DNA of 57,020 nucleotides. It comes from Bacilli bacterium (GTDB lineage Bacteria > Bacillota_I > Bacilli_A > RF39 > UBA660). Both the position numbers and the translations under genes were made by a program. The stretch lies in assembly GCA_900772095.1 (NCBI GenBank), contig CAAGQJ010000001.1, forward strand, positions 1 through 57,020, read 5' to 3'. The notes beneath the pieces are model-generated. The model saw only the letters and a program-made list of their open reading frames with translations, had not been told where the DNA came from and ran no database searches. Below, in pieces: positions 33,247 to 41,506 of the stretch (within the stretch, counting starts at the first letter, position 1; each line of letters starts with the position of its first letter).

Positions 33247-36057
33247 TTAGTTAATTGTTACATTTTTTGTAAATGCTTTTGATTCATCTTTGTAGGTTGC
33301 TGTATATGTTATTTGATATTGTCCTATTTTTGATGTGTCAATACTGTAGACTGTTTTGTTGTTAGTGATGTCTGTTATTGTTTTGGTTATTGCAACGTTA
33401 TCTGTAACATCTATATTATTTTCAGTAACTGTGATTGGGTTTTTATTTTCTGTGTATGTATCACCAATATTTAATATTACTTGTGATTGCTCATTAAAGG
33501 TGAATTCTATGTTCGAATTTAGTGTGAATGTGCTTCCTGAACTTTTGTTTGTTTTTAGTTTTTCATAAGATGTTTTTATTGTATATGTTCCATATGGATT
33601 TGTAGTAGAGTAGTTATAATAGTTATTTGTTGTAAATCCTAATTCAGTTCCATTAAAGTAGACAAAGTATCCTAATTCACCATTTTTTTCTTTATCGCTA
33701 TCGCTTGGATATGAAACAGAGTTCCATGTGATTTTAACGTTTCCATCACTATAGTTAACGTTTAATCCTGTTACATTGTCTAATGATTTGTATCTGCTTG
33801 ATTGTTCTGTTGGTTCAGTACCTCGTTTAAATAATTCGGTAATAATCATATTTGATGGAGTATTAGAACTTGGTAGTAACTCAGTTTCTTTTTCTATTTT
33901 TACAGCGACTACACTTGATGGTTTTTTAAATGTTGTTCCATTGTTATCAAATACTGCTTTTGCTAATGCTCTATATAGTGCATTTCTATGACTTACCATT
34001 TTTGATTGAATAATGTATTGACCTTCGACATTTTCGTTATATCCTGTCCACATAGCCATTGATATATTTGTTGTGTAACCTGCTATCCAACCATCTGGTG
34101 CGGCAGTAGAAGGATAGTTATATAGTTTTGCTGTTTTTGTATCATAGTTAGTTGAGCCAGTTTTAAGTGCGACTTGGTCTTTTACAGTGCTATTAACTCC
34201 TGTTGAAATTGCTGGTTGTTTTAGAATGTCTGTTATCATGTATGCTGTTGAGTCACTCATTGCTTTTACTTTTTCTGGTTCAAATCCATCAATTGTTTCA
34301 TTTGATTCTCTTAAAACTATTTTATTAACTGCGTATGGTTCATAGTAGTAGCCTCCATTTGAGAAAGCAGAATAGGCAGCTGCCATACGTAGTGGTGAAG
34401 AACCATTAAATGCTCCAAGAGAATGGGCTTCATGGATATATCCATTTGCATCGTATTCTGGTTCAATACCTAAAGTTGTAACAAATTCTTTAATTTGTGA
34501 ATTTTTAAGAGATTGAAATGCTTCAACAGCTGGGACATTTCTAGAATCTGCTAGGGCATATCTTAAAGTTATTGGTCCTAAATATCTTAAGTCGTAGTTA
34601 ACAATTTTTTCTTTACTTCCTGTATAATAATGTACTTTATCATCAAATATGTGCCCGGTAGACCAATTTAAATATTCAATACCAGGTCCATAGTCAAATA
34701 GTGGTTTAGCGGTTGAACCAATTTGTCTATTTATGTCAGTTGCGTAACTAAATATACGTTCTCCAGTTCTTTTTCTAGCGCCTCCTATGGCTATTATTTT
34801 TCCGGTGTTACTTTCTATTGCTACAACACCTGCTTCAATTGTTTTGTTTGGCCATGTGTAATTTTTGCCATCAAATACTTTTCTAACTGCTAATTGTTTT
34901 TCAGAATCCATATTAGTATAGATTATCATTGGTGTTACATATGGGTCTAAGTTTGTTCTTTGTTTTATTTCTGTTAAAACGTAATCAATATAATCTTGAT
35001 ATTCGTTTTGTGCTTTTTGAGTACTATTTTTTAATAAGTCTTTAATTGGAATTGATAATACTATTTCTTTTTCTTCTTTAGTTATATATCCGTGTTTAAC
35101 CATTAATGATAATACTGTTTCTTGTCTTTCTCTGGTGTTATCTGGATAAACTAATGGGTCATAGTCTGATGGTGCTTGGAATAAGCCGGCGATGATTGAT
35201 GCTTCTGCTAAGTTTATTTCTTTAGTGCTTTTTCCAAAGTAAGTTTGACAGGCTTGTTCTACACCGTATGAACTTCCTCCTAAGTATGGGACGTTGACAT
35301 AAAATTCTAATATTTCTTGTTTTGTGAAGGCCTTTTCTATTTTAAATACTGATAAATATATATCTGTAAATTTTCTCATGATACCTTCGATACCTGAAGC
35401 TTCGTTAGATGTAAAGTTATTTTTTGCTACTTGCATTGTTATGGTAGATGCTCCACCTGCTCCAGAAGAGCCTAGAAGCTGACCTAGAGTTGCTTTTAAG
35501 AAACGTGGTGCATCTAGTCCGTTATGTTGGAAGTATCTAGAGTCTTCGGTTGCCACAATAGCGTTAATTAATACTTCTGGCATTTCATTATAAGTTATTT
35601 TTTCTCGTTTTTCACTACCTAGTGTTGCTATTAGTTTGTTTTTGTTATCATAAACTAGTGATGTTTCGTTTCTATCTAGTTTTTCAACATCAAATTCTGG
35701 TGATTTTATTACTATATATGTGAAAAATGCGGTAAATGCAATTATACCAAGTATACCTATAATTAAAACTAGGACTAACAGGCTTTTAATTATTTTTCTT
35801 TTGGGACTATTTTTTGGGTTATTGTCCAAAACTTTAGTACACATAATCATTAATACAAATACAAATGTGGTAGCGAGTGCAATTAATCCTCCAAAAAGCA
35901 AGTAACATAGTATAAAGACAAATATAGTCATTGCTACTAGGAATATAAAATATCTTTTGGATATTTTTTTTACTGCTTCTTTTATTTCTTCTTTATTAAT
36001 TTTTACTTTAGTAGTTTTTGGTTTTCTTTTTTTATTTTCTTTTTTAGTATTACTCAT
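33247..36057 (-). CDS. class A penicillin-binding protein (PBP1-like)
   Basis: 936 residues. Basic cytoplasmic start, two TM helices in the first 85 residues plus one near 100-122, the GT51 transglycosylase domain (EDSRYFQHNGLD with catalytic Glu, GGASTITMQVAKN, QACQTYFGKS), the transpeptidase domain (GSTAKPL with the active Ser and Lys, ADSRN for the SxN motif, LKTGST), then two beta-sandwich domains of Fn3-like and DUF5011-like type. It polymerises and cross-links peptidoglycan. Its start overlaps recU by 8 bases, the same recU-ponA pairing as in B. subtilis. GGAGG precedes ATG 36057. Confidence 0.9.
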   Translation of the reverse strand: MSNTKKENKKRKPKTTKVKINKEEIKEAVKKISKRYFIFLVAMTIFVFILCYLLFGGLIALATTFVFVLMIMCTKVLDNNPKNSPKRKIIKSLLVLVLIIGILGIIAFTAFFTYIVIKSPEFDVEKLDRNETSLVYDNKNKLIATLGSEKREKITYNEMPEVLINAIVATEDSRYFQHNGLDAPRFLKATLGQLLGSSGAGGASTITMQVAKNNFTSNEASGIEGIMRKFTDIYLSVFKIEKAFTKQEILEFYVNVPYLGGSSYGVEQACQTYFGKSTKEINLAEASIIAGLFQAPSDYDPLVYPDNTRERQETVLSLMVKHGYITKEEKEIVLSIPIKDLLKNSTQKAQNEYQDYIDYVLTEIKQRTNLDPYVTPMIIYTNMDSEKQLAVRKVFDGKNYTWPNKTIEAGVVAIESNTGKIIAIGGARKRTGERIFSYATDINRQIGSTAKPLFDYGPGIEYLNWSTGHIFDDKVHYYTGSKEKIVNYDLRYLGPITLRYALADSRNVPAVEAFQSLKNSQIKEFVTTLGIEPEYDANGYIHEAHSLGAFNGSSPLRMAAAYSAFSNGGYYYEPYAVNKIVLRESNETIDGFEPEKVKAMSDSTAYMITDILKQPAISTGVNSTVKDQVALKTGSTNYDTKTAKLYNYPSTAAPDGWIAGYTTNISMAMWTGYNENVEGQYIIQSKMVSHRNALYRALAKAVFDNNGTTFKKPSSVVAVKIEKETELLPSSNTPSNMIITELFKRGTEPTEQSSRYKSLDNVTGLNVNYSDGNVKITWNSVSYPSDSDKEKNGELGYFVYFNGTELGFTTNNYYNYSTTNPYGTYTIKTSYEKLKTNKSSGSTFTLNSNIEFTFNEQSQVILNIGDTYTENKNPITVTENNIDVTDNVAITKTITDITNNKTVYSIDTSKIGQYQITYTATYKDESKAFTKNVTIN

Positions 36058-36610
36058 TTTTTATTCCTCCAAATTCTTTTATTATATTAATATAATCAAC
36101 ACTTGGTATAATTTTTGGTTTTATTAAGTGTCCTTTTTTTCTAATATATTCAATAGTTATTGATTTTCTGTTAGTGTTTTCTATATATTCTAGAAAATCT
36201 TTGGCAAATAATAAGTATGTTTCTTCTAATCTAGTAAATCTTATTATTAAGAAGCATATACCTTTTTCTTTTTCTATTCTTTTTAAATGATTTATTTGAT
36301 GTACGTGAATATTTGCTAATGGGAAACTTGTTTTAGATTTTGTTTCCTTTGCTTCAAAATCGACATATTGTGACTTATATATTCCATTATAATCTGTAGT
36401 AGAGGGTGCTAGAAAGAATGCATCTGTTATTTTATTACCAACTTGTTTTACTACTTGAATTGGTGTTGGTTTTTTATAAATAACTGCGATGTCATTATCT
36501 AAATAATATTTATTTGTTTCGTTTATTTCGTGTTCTAGGGTCATTCCTCTATTGGCATAATTTTTATATTTTGTAACGTTTTTTCTAATGTTATTTGGAT
36601 ATTTTATCAA
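36050..36610 (-). CDS. recU: Holliday junction resolvase RecU
   Basis: About 186 residues. RecU motifs: NRGMTLEHEINETNKYYL, PTPIQVVK, the catalytic TTDYNGIYKSQYVDFEAKET with Asp-Glu-Lys, and HQINHLKRIEKEKGICFLIIRF. It cuts four-way junctions in recombination and segregation. I choose TTG 36610 as start: GGTGAT ends 5 bases before it, the product begins MIKYPN as B. subtilis RecU begins MIRYPN, and an upstream ATG at 36622 would overlap the ribosome binding site and be nearly leaderless after TATAAT near 36640. Confidence 0.85.
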   Translation of the reverse strand: MIKYPNNIRKNVTKYKNYANRGMTLEHEINETNKYYLDNDIAVIYKKPTPIQVVKQVGNKITDAFFLAPSTTDYNGIYKSQYVDFEAKETKSKTSFPLANIHVHQINHLKRIEKEKGICFLIIRFTRLEETYLLFAKDFLEYIENTNRKSITIEYIRKKGHLIKPKIIPSVDYINIIKEFGGIKNE

Positions 36611-36701
36611 ATTAATCACCATATATAAAATTATACTACATAAATGATAAAATATCTAGGTTTTATCTATAAATATTTAAAAGAAAGTGTAAGGTGGACA
36701 T

Positions 36702-36803
36702 ATGGATAATAGCGATTTATCTTTATTACTTAGTGATATGATTACTAGAACTAAATATGTAAGGATTAAGATGCAGTATTATTTAACTTGTAATAAAAAA
36801 TAA
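36702..36803 (+). CDS. small ORF of 33 codons, unknown
   Basis: ATG 36702 follows AAGGTGG at ideal spacing and opens a 33-residue frame, MDNSDLSLLLSDMITRTKYV..., ending in CNKK. The peptide is amphipathic and basic at its end, with no TM helix. It lies between divergent recU and gpsB, with its own leader. No family recognised; the ribosome binding site is the main support. Confidence 0.4.
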   Translation: MDNSDLSLLLSDMITRTKYVRIKMQYYLTCNKK

Positions 36804-36829
36804 TATTTATCAACTTAATTTAAATATGA

Positions 36830-36858
36830 TTGACAAAACACGAGTTTTTTTATAAAAT
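36830..36858 (+). promoter_or_regulatory. promoter of gpsB-rnpB
   Basis: TTGACA (36830-36835), a 17-base spacer and TAAAAT (36853-36858). Confidence 0.75.
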
Positions 36859-36885
36859 ATTAAGTGTAAAGGAATAGTGGTTTTT

Positions 36886-37215
36886 ATGTATCAAAATAAG
36901 TTAAATTTAACTCCTAATGATATTTTAGAAAAAGAGTTTAAAATTGATACTAGGGGTTATCGTTTGAAGGAAGTTGATAGTTTTTTAGACTTAATAATAA
37001 GTGATTATAATACTTTTATTGAGGTTATTAAAGAACAAGAGAAGGAAAAAAGTGAACTTACTGATGAAGTTTTACGTTTGAAACAACAACTTCGTGATGC
37101 TAGTGTTGATATAGAAATAGCTAAGGCTAGTTCTTCAAGTGGTGGTACAACTAATGTTGATATTTTAAAAAGACTATCAAACCTTGAAAAAGTTATATTT
37201 GGAAAGGAAGAATAA
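36886..37215 (+). CDS. gpsB: cell division protein GpsB (DivIVA domain)
   Basis: 109 residues. The DivIVA-type N-terminus LTPNDILEKEFKIDTRGYRLKEVDSFLDLIISDY is followed by a coiled coil (about 45-75) and a C-terminal domain DILKRLSNLEKVIFG typical of GpsB. It shuttles between septum and side wall and controls class A PBPs, one of which is encoded nearby. The start is ATG 36886 after GTGG; an upstream in-frame non-ATG start is unlikely. Its stop codon overlaps the 5' strand of the rnpB P1 helix. Confidence 0.88.
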   Translation: MYQNKLNLTPNDILEKEFKIDTRGYRLKEVDSFLDLIISDYNTFIEVIKEQEKEKSELTDEVLRLKQQLRDASVDIEIAKASSSSGGTTNVDILKRLSNLEKVIFGKEE

Positions 37216-37560
37216 CATTTTAGGCAAACGCTGTATATTTATTATATAGAGGAAAGTCCATGCTCACAAAGACTGTGATGTCTTTAGTGTTTATGCTTAG
37301 GGAAAAAATAACCTAAGGCAGAAGAAATTCTGACGGCGATGAAATAATCTAAGTCTTTGATATGATTAAAGTAATCTTAAAGTGCCATAGTGACGATGTT
37401 TCTAGGAAACTAGAAAAGTGGAACGAGGTAAACCCCATAAGTGAGAAACCCAAATTTTGGTAGGGGAGTTTTAACGAGGGAAATAAGAACTAAGTTAAAA
37501 ATCGTAAGATAGATAAATGTTTGCCACCTTTTAGGTACAGAACATGGCTTATTAAATGTT
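37214..37560 (+). ncRNA. rnpB: RNase P RNA, type B
   Basis: The catalytic RNA for tRNA 5' maturation. Conserved segments are present: GAGGAAAGTCCATGCTC (P4/CR I), GACGGCGATGAAA-type region, GGTAAACCCC and GAGAAACCCAAATTTTGGTAGGGGAGTTTTAACGAGG in part, and the 3' conserved ACAGAACATGGCTTAT. P1 is formed by AACATTT (37214-37220) and AAATGTT (37554-37560), followed by a T-run that may act as terminator. It follows gpsB, as in Bacillus. Ends are set from P1 and may be off by a few bases. Confidence 0.93.
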
Positions 37561-37591
37561 ATTTTTTTATTTATAAAAAGAAGGTGCTAAT

Positions 37592-38026
37592 TTGAAAGAG
37601 ATTGGAGAACGCTTTAAAGAGAAAAGAAATGAAATAGGTATTTCAATAAAAGAGGTTTCTAATGATTTAAATGTTGATGAAATAATAATTGAAAACTTAG
37701 AAGAAGGTAATAATAAAGTGTTTAAAGATGTTTTGGAACTTAAGAATATTATTATGACTTATACTAAGTATCTTGGTTTAGATGAAGATGAAGTTATGGA
37801 TGAAGTTAATGATTATTTATATGACAAAACATCCAAAATTAAATTAGAAGATATAAAAGAAGAATTAAGTAAAAGTGCAAAAAAAGAGGATGAAAAAAAA
37901 GTGAGAACTCCATATACTATAGAAAGAAAAAGTAAGACTGATTATAGTATATTTATTATTTGTATAGTTATTGTGGTTTTGTTAGTTATATTTTATTTTG
38001 TGCTTAAGAAATTATATAGTATTTAG
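37592..38026 (+). CDS. RodZ-like HTH membrane protein, short
   Basis: 144 residues. Cro/RodZ-type helix-turn-helix at the N-terminus (IGERFKEKRNEIGISIKEVSNDLNVDEIIIENLEEG), a charged linker, and a single C-terminal TM helix (about 119-140) ending in KKLYSI. The extracytoplasmic RodZ domain is missing; the B. subtilis counterpart YmfM/RodZ is about 288 residues and also precedes pgsA. It probably links the elongation machinery to the membrane. The start is TTG 37592, supported by AAGAAGGTG at proper spacing. Confidence 0.7.
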   Translation: MKEIGERFKEKRNEIGISIKEVSNDLNVDEIIIENLEEGNNKVFKDVLELKNIIMTYTKYLGLDEDEVMDEVNDYLYDKTSKIKLEDIKEELSKSAKKEDEKKVRTPYTIERKSKTDYSIFIICIVIVVLLVIFYFVLKKLYSI

Positions 38027-38037
38027 AGGTGGTAGTA

Positions 38038-38646
38038 ATGAAATTTAATTTACCTACAAAGTTAACTTTTTTAAGACTTGTTTTGTCTATAATTGTTATT
38101 ATACTTCTTACATTTCCATTTTATAGAATTGGAGTGGAGTTTCCAACATTTTTGTTTAGGAATATTTTAGTTGATTTAAAAAATATAATAGCAGGTGTTA
38201 TTTTTACTTTTGCTGCTCTTACTGATTATTTTGATGGGAAACTTGCTAGAAAGAATAATCAAGTAACAGATTTTGGAAAGTTTATTGATGCTATTGCAGA
38301 TAAAGTATTGGTAAATTCAGTTCTTATTATTTTTGCAGGACTTGGTTTAATAGATACAATTATTCCAGTAATAGTGGTAGTAAGGGATGTAGTAGTAGAT
38401 GCGATTAGAATGCTTGCATCTAATAAAGGAAAGGTACAAGCTGCTAGAATGCTTGGAAAAATTAAAGCTGCTTGTCTTATGATTGGTATTGTACTTACTT
38501 TCTTTTATAATTTGCCTTTTGAAATATGGGGTATTAAAGTATCAGACTTTTTCTTGTATTTTGGTACTATAATGTCTCTTATATCTATGTGTGAGTATTA
38601 TAGTTTGAATAAGAAGATTATTTTTTCAGAATTTGAAAAAAATTAA
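38038..38646 (+). CDS. pgsA: CDP-diacylglycerol-glycerol-3-phosphate 3-phosphatidyltransferase
   Basis: 202 residues, polytopic. The CDP-alcohol phosphotransferase signature DG-x2-AR-x8-G-x3-D-x3-D is intact in DYFDGKLARKNNQVTDFGKFIDAIADKVL. N-terminal FNLPTKLTFLRLVLSIIVI matches PgsA. It makes phosphatidylglycerophosphate, the first step to phosphatidylglycerol. The start is ATG 38038, with GAGGTGG overlapping the end of the RodZ-like gene. In B. subtilis cinA lies between pgsA and recA; here it is absent. Confidence 0.9.
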   Translation: MKFNLPTKLTFLRLVLSIIVIILLTFPFYRIGVEFPTFLFRNILVDLKNIIAGVIFTFAALTDYFDGKLARKNNQVTDFGKFIDAIADKVLVNSVLIIFAGLGLIDTIIPVIVVVRDVVVDAIRMLASNKGKVQAARMLGKIKAACLMIGIVLTFFYNLPFEIWGIKVSDFFLYFGTIMSLISMCEYYSLNKKIIFSEFEKN

Positions 38647-38652
38647 GTAATC

Positions 38653-38709
38653 AAAAATAAAAATTTCTATTAGAAAAGGGTGTTTCTAGGATGGAATTTT
38701 TATTTTTTT
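38653..38709 (+). terminator. long hairpin terminator after pgsA
   Basis: AAAAATAAAAATT pairs with AATTTTTATTTTT, with an inner TAGAAA/TTTCTA stem around AGGGTG; the 3' side is T-rich. TTTGTAAAATAAGG follows at 38711. Confidence 0.7.
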
Positions 38710-38756
38710 CTTTGTAAAATAAGGTTTTTTGATAAGTATTTGGTAAAAAGTTCAAG

Positions 38757-38786
38757 TTGACAATTTAGTATGATATGGGTTAGAAT
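38757..38786 (+). promoter_or_regulatory. promoter of recA
   Basis: TTGACA (38757-38762), an 18-base spacer and TAGAAT (38781-38786). I see no Bacillus-type LexA box (GAAC-N4-GTTC) around it. Confidence 0.6.
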
Positions 38787-38811
38787 TTAATTATAAGTGG
38801 GAGGAATAAAT

Positions 38812-39825
38812 ATGACAAAAAAAGATGATAAAACATTAGACCAAGTTTTGGCAGATATTGAGAAACAATTTGGAAAAGGTTCAATTATGAAACTTGGTGA
38901 AAGTAAGCATATGGAGGTTGAAACTACTCCAAGTGGTTCGTTGAAACTTGATTTAGCATTGGGTGTAGGTGGTTATCCAAAGGGAAGAATTATTGAAATA
39001 TACGGACCTGAATCTAGTGGTAAAACTACTGTAGCACTTCATGCAATTGCAGAGGTGCAAAAACAAGGCGGAAGGGCAGCTTTTATTGATGCAGAACATG
39101 CGTTAGACCCAGTATATGCTAAGAAATTAGGAGTTGATATAAATGAATTGTTATTATCACAACCTGATACTGGTGAGCAAGCGCTTGAAATATGTGAAGC
39201 TTTAGTAAGGAGTGAAGCTGTAAATATTATAGTAATTGACTCAGTTGCAGCATTAGTGCCTCAAGCAGAAATTGAAGGTGAAATGGGTGATTCACATGTT
39301 GGACTTCAAGCAAGATTAATGTCTCAAGCATTAAGAAAACTATCTGGTACAATTAGTAAGACTAAGACTACTGCTATATTTATAAATCAATTAAGAGAAA
39401 AGGTAGGAGTTATGTTTGGTAATCCAGAAGTAACTCCAGGAGGAAGGGCTCTTAAATTTTATTCTACAATTAGACTTGATGTAAGAAAAAGTGAAACTAT
39501 TAAGGCAGGAGATAATTATATAGGTAGTAAAACTACTATTAAAGTAGTTAAAAATAAAGTGGCTCCACCATTTAAAACTGCTGTTGTTGAAATTACTTAT
39601 GGTGAGGGTATTTCTAAAGAAGGGGAAATTATTGATTTAGCAGTTGATGCTAATATATTAGAAAAAAGTGGAGCATGGTATTCTTATAATGGAGAAAAAA
39701 TAGGTCAAGGTAAGGAAAATGTTAAAGCTTTATTGAAGAATAATACTAAATTATGTAAGGAATTAGAAGATAAAGTAAGAAAGTATTATTTTAATGAAAA
39801 GGAAACAAAGAAAGAAACTAAATGA
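38812..39825 (+). CDS. recA: recombinase RecA
   Basis: 337 residues. Walker A GPESSGKTT, LALGVGGYPKGRIIEIYG, AAFIDAEHALDP, Walker B IIVIDSVAALVP, loop L1 EIEGEMGDSHVGLQARLMSQALRK and loop L2 with MFGNPEVTPGGRALKFYST: all canonical. It drives strand exchange and LexA self-cleavage. The start is ATG 38812 after GGGAGGA; an in-frame upstream non-ATG start is rejected. It is monocistronic, with its own promoter and terminator. Confidence 0.97.
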   Translation: MTKKDDKTLDQVLADIEKQFGKGSIMKLGESKHMEVETTPSGSLKLDLALGVGGYPKGRIIEIYGPESSGKTTVALHAIAEVQKQGGRAAFIDAEHALDPVYAKKLGVDINELLLSQPDTGEQALEICEALVRSEAVNIIVIDSVAALVPQAEIEGEMGDSHVGLQARLMSQALRKLSGTISKTKTTAIFINQLREKVGVMFGNPEVTPGGRALKFYSTIRLDVRKSETIKAGDNYIGSKTTIKVVKNKVAPPFKTAVVEITYGEGISKEGEIIDLAVDANILEKSGAWYSYNGEKIGQGKENVKALLKNNTKLCKELEDKVRKYYFNEKETKKETK

Positions 39826-39830
39826 TGATT

Positions 39831-39855
39831 AAAAGCACTTGGATGGTGCTTTTTT
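39831..39855 (+). terminator. terminator of recA
   Basis: AAAAGCAC and GTGCTTTT pair around TTGGATG, followed by T residues. Confidence 0.9.
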
Positions 39856-40009
39856 GTATGGGACAATAGAACATGTGATAGTAATAGTAAATGATTTTAA
39901 TGATTTTTTATTTAACTATTTGGTAATTAATTATAAAATATAAATAAATTAATAATAAATACTAGGTGAACTTCTTATATATGACAATTATATATATGAG
40001 GAGGTTAAT

Positions 40010-41164
40010 ATGAAGAAATTTATTATATTTATGTTATTATGTATTCCTTTAAATATTTATTCTTTAAACTATAAATATTTGGATGAATATGTAGAGGATG
40101 ATAATTATTTAATTAAGGAGGAAAAGTTATATAAGTTTTATGAAGAAGAAATGGAATATACATTAGATTATTATTTAGACAGTAATAATCCTAAAGAATA
40201 TCCATATAAAAGTAATATATCTAAGGAAGTTATATCTTCGTATTTGGATTTAAAACCTAAAGAGTTACCTAATAGAGTTATATCAACTTATAATTTATCT
40301 GGTTATTATTCTTTAAAGCCTGTTAATAGGATAGAGATAAGAAATTTTAATACTGAGATTGTTAATGGTGATATTAATTTAACTGAAATAACTATTTTAT
40401 ATAAGGGTGAAAAAATTGATTATCTAGCGCATTGTTATCGATGTAGTGGTTATATTGAAGTTAATTTAAATAATGATGTTTTTATATCTTCTGGTGGTAG
40501 TGTTAATTATTTTTCTACTTTGGAGTTAGAACTTACTAAAGAATATAATCCTCAAGATTTAGAAATTATTTTATATTTTTATAATCAGAGTAGTAATACA
40601 ACCTTTAGTGTATATTTATTTGATAAAGATGTTACTACAAAGTTTTCTTATAATTCTATAAGTGATTATTTTGATTATATAAAGTATAATGTTGATTTAA
40701 ATAATGCTTTAAATTCTGATATGAAGTATTTAAAAGAGTATAGACTTAAGTTAAATAAAGATAATATTAAGAAATATAAATGGGATACTAATTTAATTGA
40801 AAGTAATGAAGAATTAAATGAAGATTTTTATAAGAAAGTGTCTGATAAAGTAGTTTATAAATATAAGGATATTTTATATAAGTATTATAAGATTAATAAA
40901 AAGTATTTAAATGGTTATTTTTTGGAAGCTCCTTTTTATAAAAGGGATGAGAGTGATTATATAACGAGGTATCTTTATATAGAAAAGGATATTTCTAATA
41001 AGGAATGTACAACTTTAGAAAATGAAGTTAAATCTAATAAAAATGTAGAAAATAATATTATTAATCCTTCAACATTCAACAAATCTAGACATATCTATTT
41101 AGTTATAATTATTCTAACATTATTTCTGATGGGATATATGTTATATAGTTTAAGAAAAGAGTAG
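40010..41164 (+). CDS. secreted type I membrane protein heading the sigma-F operon, unknown
   Basis: 384 residues. Signal peptide MKKFIIFMLLCIPLNIYS, an extracytoplasmic domain rich in Tyr, Asn and Lys with one CYRC motif near residue 143, and a C-terminal TM helix (about 360-380) with a short basic tail. I recognise no family; there is no DacF-type SxxK/KTG set, although dacF holds this position in B. subtilis. GAGGAGG precedes ATG 40010. Its TAG stop is followed at once by the ATG of spoIIAA, so the two are translationally coupled. That position suggests a role in controlling or sensing forespore development. Confidence 0.6.
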   Translation: MKKFIIFMLLCIPLNIYSLNYKYLDEYVEDDNYLIKEEKLYKFYEEEMEYTLDYYLDSNNPKEYPYKSNISKEVISSYLDLKPKELPNRVISTYNLSGYYSLKPVNRIEIRNFNTEIVNGDINLTEITILYKGEKIDYLAHCYRCSGYIEVNLNNDVFISSGGSVNYFSTLELELTKEYNPQDLEIILYFYNQSSNTTFSVYLFDKDVTTKFSYNSISDYFDYIKYNVDLNNALNSDMKYLKEYRLKLNKDNIKKYKWDTNLIESNEELNEDFYKKVSDKVVYKYKDILYKYYKINKKYLNGYFLEAPFYKRDESDYITRYLYIEKDISNKECTTLENEVKSNKNVENNIINPSTFNKSRHIYLVIIILTLFLMGYMLYSLRKE

Positions 41165-41506
41165 ATGAAAATGTTAAATATGGATATGTTATTTGAAAAA
41201 GGAATATTTATAGTTAGATTAAAGGGTGTATTAAATAAAGAAAGTTGTGAGGAAATAGATACGGAATTAAGTAATATTATAAGAAACAATGGTATAAAGT
41301 ATTTACTTCTTAATTTAAATGATTTAACTTATATAGATGAACAAGGAGTGAAAATAATTTTAGATAACTATAAATATATTCTAGAAAATAAGGGTAAAAT
41401 GATAATATGTGGAATAAATAAATTATTTGAGTATAATGCATGTATTGCTGAAAACTTTTATCAAGTAAATGATGAAGTAGCAGCATTTAATTTAATAAAT
41501 ATATGA
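41165..41506 (+). CDS. spoIIAA: SpoIIAA-like STAS protein lacking the phosphorylated serine
   Basis: 113 residues, a STAS domain close to SpoIIAA across its length (FIVRLKGVLNKESCEEID; YLLLNLNDLTYID...; KGKMIICGI). In SpoIIAA the conserved DSSG holds Ser58, phosphorylated by SpoIIAB; here the tetrapeptide is D58-E59-Q60-G61, so no acceptor is present. No spoIIAB follows: the TGA stop overlaps the sigma factor ATG. By synteny it is SpoIIAA; by residue it cannot work through the known phosphorylation cycle. Confidence 0.75.
   Translation: MKMLNMDMLFEKGIFIVRLKGVLNKESCEEIDTELSNIIRNNGIKYLLLNLNDLTYIDEQGVKIILDNYKYILENKGKMIICGINKLFEYNACIAENFYQVNDEVAAFNLINI

Noticed and set aside
34023..34032. TTCGACA inside the PBP gene (and another at 42687 in spoVAD) as Spo0A boxes
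   Set aside because: Single sites within coding sequence, without a partner box or promoter nearby.
38710..38811. LexA/SOS box before recA
   Set aside because: No GAAC-N4-GTTC-like dyad could be found around the promoter.
40010..41164. DacF-type D-Ala-D-Ala carboxypeptidase, expected from Bacillus gene order
   Set aside because: No SxxK, SxN or KTG motif set; the protein has a C-terminal TM helix and a different overall composition.
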